Position numbers and translations under genes: made by a program. A model generated the notes under the pieces. That model worked only from the letters and a program-made list of their open reading frames with translations, did not search any database and was not told the DNA's origin. Source: Athripsodes cinereus (taxonomy: Eukaryota > Arthropoda > Insecta > Trichoptera > Leptoceridae). Taken from it: a DNA stretch of 64,000 nt. The stretch covers positions 21,723,313-21,787,312 of the forward strand of contig OX388312.1 of assembly GCA_947579605.1 (NCBI GenBank). The letters are read 5' to 3'. Position 1 is the first letter of the stretch. Each line of letters opens with the position of its first letter. This document shows positions 58,531-64,000 of the stretch, one piece after another.

Positions 58531-59040
58531 TGTCATATAAAAGAGGGTATAAAATCCACACATAAATATTCTAATGCGTTCGTATGTATGTGCGTATGTC
58601 CTTAATGGACTCTGAAATAAGGAAAGACAAAAGTAAAATAATACACTCTATACGAGGTCTCATCTCCTGGGCACGTTCAAGGCCAAAAACATTTAAAATA
58701 TCTTATGTATTGATAAAGAAATTATAATAATTAAATTTGTATGGAAAAATCTATGAAAGTTTTTGTAAGTAGCAATATTCATGGTCGAACATTTTTCAGT
58801 GTACTGAATTAATTTCACAATGGATGTAACGAGTAATACATCAGTACAGAAACTAAACATTTGGGGATTATTTTGGTTATAATGATGAAAACTCCTGAAT
58901 TATGCGAGTTAAAATTGCATATTTTTGACATCTTGGGCTATTTTCATAATGGCCGACATGAATGACATAGAATCCAATAAATTAATATTTAGGTTGGTAC
59001 ATTGGTTCATTTGTTTGTTTGTTTTGTGATTTGTATGTTC
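58531..59040. other. AT-rich intergenic DNA
   Basis: Nothing recognised. Confidence 0.5.
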
Positions 59041-59610
59041 TCATCTTATTGTAAGATGTTTAGAGTTTTTCAAAATATAGTTATCTGTAGTATCAAAAAC
59101 AATGAATTATTAATTCAGTGATATTTCAACGTTCTTTTGTCGAAGTATGCTAAACTCCAAAATCTAAAAAAATCTTATATATCTACAACGATGCTATTAA
59201 TACATCTTCTTATTCTATTGTAAGATGTTTAGAGTTTTTCAAAATATAGTTATCTGTAATATCAAAAACATAGAATTATTAATTAAGTGATATTTCAACG
59301 TTCTGTTTTCGAAGTATGCTAAACTTCAAAATCTAAAAAAATCTTATATATCTACAACAATGCTATTAATACATCTACTTATTTTATTGTAAGATGTTTA
59401 GAGTTTTTCAAAATATAGTTATCTGTAATATCAAAAACATAGAATTATTAATTCAGTGATACTTCAATGTTCTTTTGTCGAAGTATGCTAAACTCCAAAA
59501 TCTAAAAAAATCTTATATATCGACAACGATACTATTAATATGTGTTCTTATTTTATTGTTAGATATTCAGAGTTCCTTTTTATTTCAAAATATAGTTATC
59601 TGTTTTATCA
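59041..59610. repeat. 169-bp tandem satellite, about 3.3 units
   Basis: The landmark GTAAGATGTTTAGAG begins at 59051, 59220 and 59389, with a degenerate fourth at 59559: periods of 169, 169 and 170 bp. Each unit contains GAAGTATGCTAAACTCCAAA and ATCTTATATATCTACAACGA. Units are about 95% alike by eye, the last one decaying. The 76-residue frame in the last unit is not a gene. Confidence 0.93.
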
Positions 59611-60496
59611 AAACTGAGATCCAATTCAAATACAATGGCATGGAATATATCATTTTTAATTATCTCATATGCCATCGTAATATAATTATACAAACCCATA
59701 GATAACATAAGTAAACTAGCATTAAACGTAATACGGTGATAATCCATAAGTTAGGTAGGCACTCAGAATATACTATCGCATATTATGCTTTTATAAATTT
59801 GTTTCATTATAAGTATTTCATTTATTCAAAACATGCGTCTAAAAACACAAGATTTTCAAAATTTAGATATTAAGATATTGTCTATTGATAAAGTAAATTG
59901 TTAGAATTGCATACCAGGTTTATAATTCCGATTTAAGGCAATGTCTCACTCCGAAAATAAAATTTTAGCTAAATATAAAACATCATTTGCGTTACATCTA
60001 TTTAGGAGTATAATTACATTTCAAATAAAGAATAATGACCGCCATTTGTAATTTCACATAATAAAATTATTGTTGTTTGGTTTTCAGTATTTTTAAAATT
60101 CACTGGGGTATTCTAAATTCAAAATAATTATAGAATATTATACGTTCTACATGTAAACATCTCAAAACTGTCATATAAGTGTCACAAACACAAATGTCAA
60201 AATCCAACGCTTTATCTGGGGGGCGTTCAGAGGAACATAAATATCGCTAGATGTCAAGTGACCACCTGAGCGACCATGAAGTTGCAGTGAGTAGTTAATG
60301 TCACCCCGGATAATCGTGCACAACTTTGAGCGTTTTTATGACCCAAATGTCATCGTACTGGCGCCATTTCTGTAAGATTCATTCGCGGTAGTGCGTCGTG
60401 CTTTACTTGATTACGTTTTTAATTTGAATAGTTAAATTGGCTTTGTTTTAAGAATGTTTTTAGGATAATGCGTATTAAAACAAAGCGTAAAAAAAG
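59611..60496. other. AT-rich DNA with a GC-richer unassigned stretch
   Basis: 60210-60415 is noticeably GC-richer (TATCTGGGGGGCGTTCAGAG, ACTGGCGCCATTTCTGTAAG, CGCGGTAGTGCGTCGTG). It could be part of a transposon or a promoter/first exon of a host gene; nothing in the sequence decides. Confidence 0.35.
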
Positions 60497-60562
60497 CTGA
60501 TCTGCTGGCTACCCCACTTGTGGGATATGCCGTGATGGTATAGTAGTAGTAGTAGTAAAAAA
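60497..60562 (+). repeat. TAG-tailed short repeat, 3' part
   Basis: GCTGATCTGCTGGCTACCCC, ACTTGTGGGATATGCCGTGA, TGGTATAGTAGTAGTAGTAG. Nearly consensus. Confidence 0.9.
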
Positions 60563-60666
60563 TAAATTATTCACTAAAATCTGCACTAACTATTTTGATT
60601 TCTCTTTCATTTTACTTCTTGAACTAAAAAAATATGATTTTCTATTTTGAAAAATTATATAAGACA

Positions 60667-60906
60667 CCATAATTACGATTAACTTCGCAATTGTTTTGGC
60701 AACCGTCATCACTCAAACGTCAAGGTAACTGTCAGAGTGATAATCATCTTGCTATGATTTCGGTAGATCACCCGACGACATGCCTGAACGCAACAGTGCG
60801 AGTCGTCGGGTGACTCGCTCCGGGCGCGTGAACGGATAGAGCGTCGTCGAGTGATCACTCGGTGACTGTCTGAATATTGGTCGTATTAATCGTTACTTTA
60901 TTATGG
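60667..60906. repeat. GC-rich foldback element
   Basis: Outer arms CCATAATTACGATTAA and TTAATCGTTACTTTATTATGG pair imperfectly. Inside, TCACCCGACGAC (60768-60779) and GTCGTCGGGTGA (60802-60813) pair exactly around a 22-nt loop, and AACTGTCAGAGTGA pairs roughly with TCACTCGGTGACTGT. A probable MITE, diverged. Confidence 0.6.
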
Positions 60907-61186
60907 TTTGATGAGTATTCGTTACTTTAAAATCAGTACCTGAAAAATAAATAATTGTTATTGATAAAACATACCACACCAAAATCAGTAGATTGGATTA
61001 TAGATTCTATTTAAAATAAGTTTTTGGTATATCCTACATTGAATACGTTTGTTAATACGTGCTTATGTATGCATGATTTTGGCACGCATAGAGCTGATTA
61101 TTATTATGACATGTAGCTATTTTGGTGCTAAATAGATCTTAAGACTTAAAGCATAATACTTAAGGTGTAACTAGACGTTACATTAG

Positions 61187-62125
61187 CTGACTGAAACATA
61201 ATAGATTTGTAGACTGTAACTAGAAGTCAATTTTGTACACCGTAAATAGATTTCAAATTTCCAATCTGTAAACGCCAATTAATGTTTGAGGAAGTTGTTT
61301 GGTTGCTACCGGTGAAAAATAATTAATATGCTTAGTTGTTACCGGTACTTAATCCTTTTTTAATTAAATGACATAACATCTGATTATCTAAAGGAGCGCT
61401 CACATTTGTTCACTTCCAGTGATCACTCTGGATGATCCTCCGAAATAAGAAGGTGTGAACAGGCGTTTCATCAATAGTCAATCATTTCATCAATCACTAG
61501 CGATTCCGGATGAAAGCGATTACTACCCGACATAATGTTGATGAAAGGTCCTTTCACTGAAACGACCATAAACAAGTTTTATCCTATAATTTGTCTTATT
61601 CTCTATGAATTTGTATTGAAAGTCAGAATCATGTACCAAATTATCATACTTTCGAGAATTTTATTAATTTGTTTTAAATTTAATTAGGTAAGTGCTATTT
61701 TTCATTTTTTTACGACGTCAAACTACATACAATATGACCGTGAGTGTCGGATGGCAGTGAATGTATAGGATGAACAAATGTGAACAGACGTCTTCACTTT
61801 CGATGAACAGGTTTGACCCGGACACGCTGGATGATCATTCAAAGTGAAGCAATGTGAATGCTACTTTAGTATTACAAACTGAAAAAAATGTAGACTGTAA
61901 CCAGAAATCAAATTTGCACACAGTTACCTACTGGATGTTAAATTTTCAACATCCAGTAACTGTAAAACGACAATTAATGTTTGAGGAGGTCGTTTGGTTG
62001 CTACCATAGAATAATAAACATAGTTTGATGTTATTGGTAGTTATTTTTTTTTATTAAAGATATATCTGGGTTTTGTTATTTTTTAATCTGATGACAAAAT
62101 ATCTGAATATCTAAGTAACTGAAAA
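61187..62125 (+). repeat. tandem duplication of a ~200-bp unit, first unit split by a MITE
   Basis: Unit A starts near 61187 (TGTAGACTGTAACTAGAAGT ... CCAATTAATGTTTGAGGAAG ... TTGGTTGCTACCGG). It is interrupted at 61387 and ends after the MITE near 61880. Unit B (61890-62125) repeats TGTAGACTGTAACCAGAAAT, ACAATTAATGTTTGAGGAGG, TTGGTTGCTACC and ATCTGAATATCTAAGTAACT. Unit B also holds a small hairpin (TACTGGATGTT / AACATCCAGTA). Confidence 0.65.
61387..61869. mobile_element. MITE inserted in tandem-repeat unit A
   Basis: The ends are CTAAAGGAGCGCTCACATTT ... TTCACTT on the left and the diverged complement AAGTGAAGCAATGTGAATGC ... CTTTAG on the right. Internal paired motifs GTGATCACTCTGGATGATCC and GCTGGATGATCATTCA. 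TAT on both sides may be a 3-bp target duplication. No transposase. Confidence 0.7.
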
Positions 62126-62568
62126 TAAAAACTAAAAATACCAATTCAAATGTGGGAAATTTTATTTAACTATGTTGGTAGGTAACCAACCAGTTATTAT
62201 TATTTTTTCTCAAAATAGGGCATTTAACAATTTTTTTTTTTTGTTATAGGCATCTCCTATTTTTTTTACTTAAATATGGGGATGTGGGTTTTAAACATCG
62301 AGTTTTTTAATTGGGAAGAGGTTAAAGTACTTTTTTCACGTAGGTACCTACTAATATTGACGTGTGTGATATCAAACTTCATGTTTTGAAATCGGGAAGA
62401 AATTTTTAGTATTTTTTACGTAGGTTTTGCACGCATTTTTTTTACTTAATCAGTTTTACGTCGTTAGTGCTTACTTCATTTTTTTTTATAAGATTGTGTA
62501 GTTTTAACTCATTTATTTGGACGATCATCTGTTTTTAAACCCGAGCGATGCCGGGTTATAAAAGCTAG
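62126..62568 (+). mobile_element. Helitron-type 3' end
   Basis: Hairpin AACCCG / CGGGTT (62538-62543, 62552-62557), then ATAAAAG and CTAG at 62565-62568, followed by T. This is the canonical Helitron 3' terminus. Upstream ATATGGGGATGTGGGTTTTA and CACGTAGGTACCTAC belong to its body. The 5' end is not identified, so the start given is arbitrary. Confidence 0.65.
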
Positions 62569-62977
62569 TTATGAATAAAGTCATATAGTTTGATTTTGAA
62601 GAACCTCAGTAAGTGAAAATTGCAGTTTATTTTTAAATTTCTAAGATAATAGATAAGTTTTAATACAACGATGTTGTCGAAAATGGCATCATAGTTGTGG
62701 CAGGATCAAAATTATAACAATGGATATAATTATGAAATAATGCGGAAAATGAAGAAACATCTTTTTGTAGGGAGCTTCGGACAATGGACATACAATGTGG
62801 CGCCCTTGAGGTCATGTTATGAGTAAATGGCACTTTACAAATTGTTCATATACCTACATAGAATGTTTATAAATTTTTCCTACTATTAATCAATTATTAT
62901 TGATTATTCAAACTTCCTTATTCAAGTTCAATTTTATAATCAAAAGTTCTAAACATGGAAATATATATTTATCATTA
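62569..62977. other. AT-rich intergenic DNA
   Basis: Nothing recognised; GTGGCGCCCTTGAGGTCATG at 62798 is reminiscent of the SINE 3' part at 49371. Confidence 0.4.
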
Positions 62978-63420
62978 TAAAAGAAAGTGGAATAAATGCT
63001 GTGGAGATGAGATCGCTGAGGAGGATGGTTGGTAAAACGTTGCGTGATAGAGTGAGGAATGAGGATATTAGAAGAATGAGTGGATGCAAGAGGAGTGTTA
63101 TGGATAGAATGCGTGTAAATAAATTGAGATGGTTTGGTCATGTGGAACGAATGAAAGAGGAACGAATGACAAAGAGGATATACTTGGCTGAAAGGAGGGG
63201 TGTGAAGAAGCGCGGGCGTCCAAGAACTACATGGCTTGAACATGTAGATCAAATTCTCAAGGACGGCCGTGTTTTGAGTAAAAGAAACCGACGTGCGTGC
63301 ATGAGAAATTGTATGACTGTAGAGGAAGCGAAAGAAGTATGTAAGGACAGATCTATTTGGCGTTCCGTTCTCTCTGCCTACTCCACTTGGGATGCGGCGT
63401 GAGGGAATAGATAAATAGAT
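62978..63420 (+). pseudogene. RTE-type LINE 3' end with open C-terminal frame
   Basis: The frame begins in the LINE at about 62983 (ESGINAVEMRSLRRMVGKTL) and stays open through RMRVNKLRWFGHVERMKEER, GVKKRGRPRTTWLEHVDQIL and TVEEAKEVCKDRSIWRSVLS to a stop at 63402. That is about 140 residues with no break. It then ends GCGTGAGGG plus an AATA-type tail, as in the 36.8 kb copy, to which it is some 88% identical at protein level by eye. There is no RT catalytic part. The Met at 63001 is internal to the original protein. The 179-residue minus-strand frame opposite is a shadow. Confidence 0.88.
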
Positions 63421-63456
63421 TATATAAGATGAAAGGCTTAACTCCATTTTACTATA

Positions 63457-63728
63457 CTACTACTACTACTATACCATCACGGCATATCCCACAAGTGGGG
63501 TAGCCAGCAGATCAGCTGCATGTAAGGAACATGCAAACTGTCCTCTTCGTGCCAATATAAAACCAAGACATTCAGGATGGGTGGCAAGCCTCATCGCTGA
63601 ATTTAAGATGTAAAATGTCTTAATTTTTTCGAACACCTGCCTTTTACAGGACACTCGAAAACTTACGCAGAAGAGTGGGAGACCAATTCTTTACCGGGTG
63701 CTCCACGGGATTGGAGCACCCGGTAAAG
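63457..63728 (-). repeat. TAG-tailed short repeat, most complete copy, with terminal hairpin
   Basis: Reverse orientation, complete from TACTACTACTACTATACCAT through GTGGGGTAGCCAGCAGATCA, GATGGGTGGCAAGCCTCATC and GAACACCTGCCTTTTACAGG to GAAGAGTGGGAGACCAATTC. The outer (5') end is a perfect hairpin CTTTACCGGGTGCTCCA (63689-63705), loop CGGGAT, complement 63712-63728. No protein coding. Confidence 0.9.
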
Positions 63729-64000
63729 GGTAAATTGGGTTGAAAACTCCATTTTATTGTTTACTTATACTTATATCTACGATAGAACTTATAATTGCAG
63801 TCAAAAATAATATAATTGGAGGGAATTGATTTGAAATCCGGAGAGAGACGGAGAGAGAGATTTGAAACCCTTCCTGAACCCTAACTGAAAATAACATGAG
63901 TGGATTAAAAGGAATATTTTTTTTACTTGATATTATTATTTGTAATTTTTTATACTGAACATGTCATTCAACATGTACCTATAGTATTCATATGAACATA
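63729..64000. other. AT-rich intergenic DNA
   Basis: Nothing recognised before the window edge; a short GAGAGA run lies near 63840-63860. Confidence 0.5.

Noticed and set aside
62908..63447. 179-residue minus-strand frame
   Set aside because: Opposite strand of a LINE C-terminal frame with clear family motifs; its own sequence shows no domain.

Overview
This is AT-rich eukaryotic DNA with no prokaryotic gene organisation and no recognisable host protein-coding gene. An insect, most likely a moth or butterfly, is inferred from three things: Helitron termini ending in CTAG, tRNA-derived SINEs, and many GTAGGTA/TACCTAC motifs. No search could be run to confirm this. What can be read is a dense set of transposable elements of all classes and ages in otherwise featureless AT-rich sequence.

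Layout. 1-4.2 kb: AT-rich DNA, a GC-richer repeat (1350-1560) and an RTE-type LINE 3' fragment (1864-2165, minus). 4,247-5,149: a complete non-autonomous hAT-like element with an exact 8-bp target duplication. 9-10.2 kb: a LINE 3' fragment and a near-perfect 117-bp-arm palindrome. 11.2-11.8 kb: an RTE-type RT C-terminus. 11,983-14,910: a minus-strand LTR element with PBS, PPT and LTRs but no reverse transcriptase; two small predicted membrane-protein ORFs lie just before its 3' LTR. 15,310-17,271: a 5'-truncated LINE carrying the only long RT reading frame. 20.3-22.7 kb: a cluster of decayed copies of a short TAG-tailed repeat. 23.4-24.1 kb: an element sharing its interior, but not its ends, with the 4.2 kb hAT-like element.

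29-64 kb: tRNA-derived SINEs (28.9, 37.7, 39.3, 49.1, 49.5, 57.5 kb); several inverted-repeat MITEs (30.8, 35.4, 40.3, 52.5, 57.8, 60.7, 61.4 kb); a perfect 114-bp-arm palindrome (35.7 kb); RTE-type LINE remnants (31.1, 34.5, 36.8, 41.3, 53.3, 58.3, 63.0 kb), two of them missing the RT core; an L2/CR1-like LINE end (47.0 kb); a hAT MITE carrying a second copy of itself in inverted orientation, each with its own target duplication (54.9-55.8 kb); a Helitron (56,181-58,530) loaded with a TA-flanked MITE, a SINE, a second MITE and a LINE fragment; a 169-bp satellite (59.0-59.6 kb); and a second Helitron-type 3' end (62,568).

The reading frames do not form a pathway. Most short frames are chance or shadow ORFs. 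The strongest observations are the dissectable nesting histories, the long hairpins, and the RT-less LTR element with two tandem small transmembrane ORFs.
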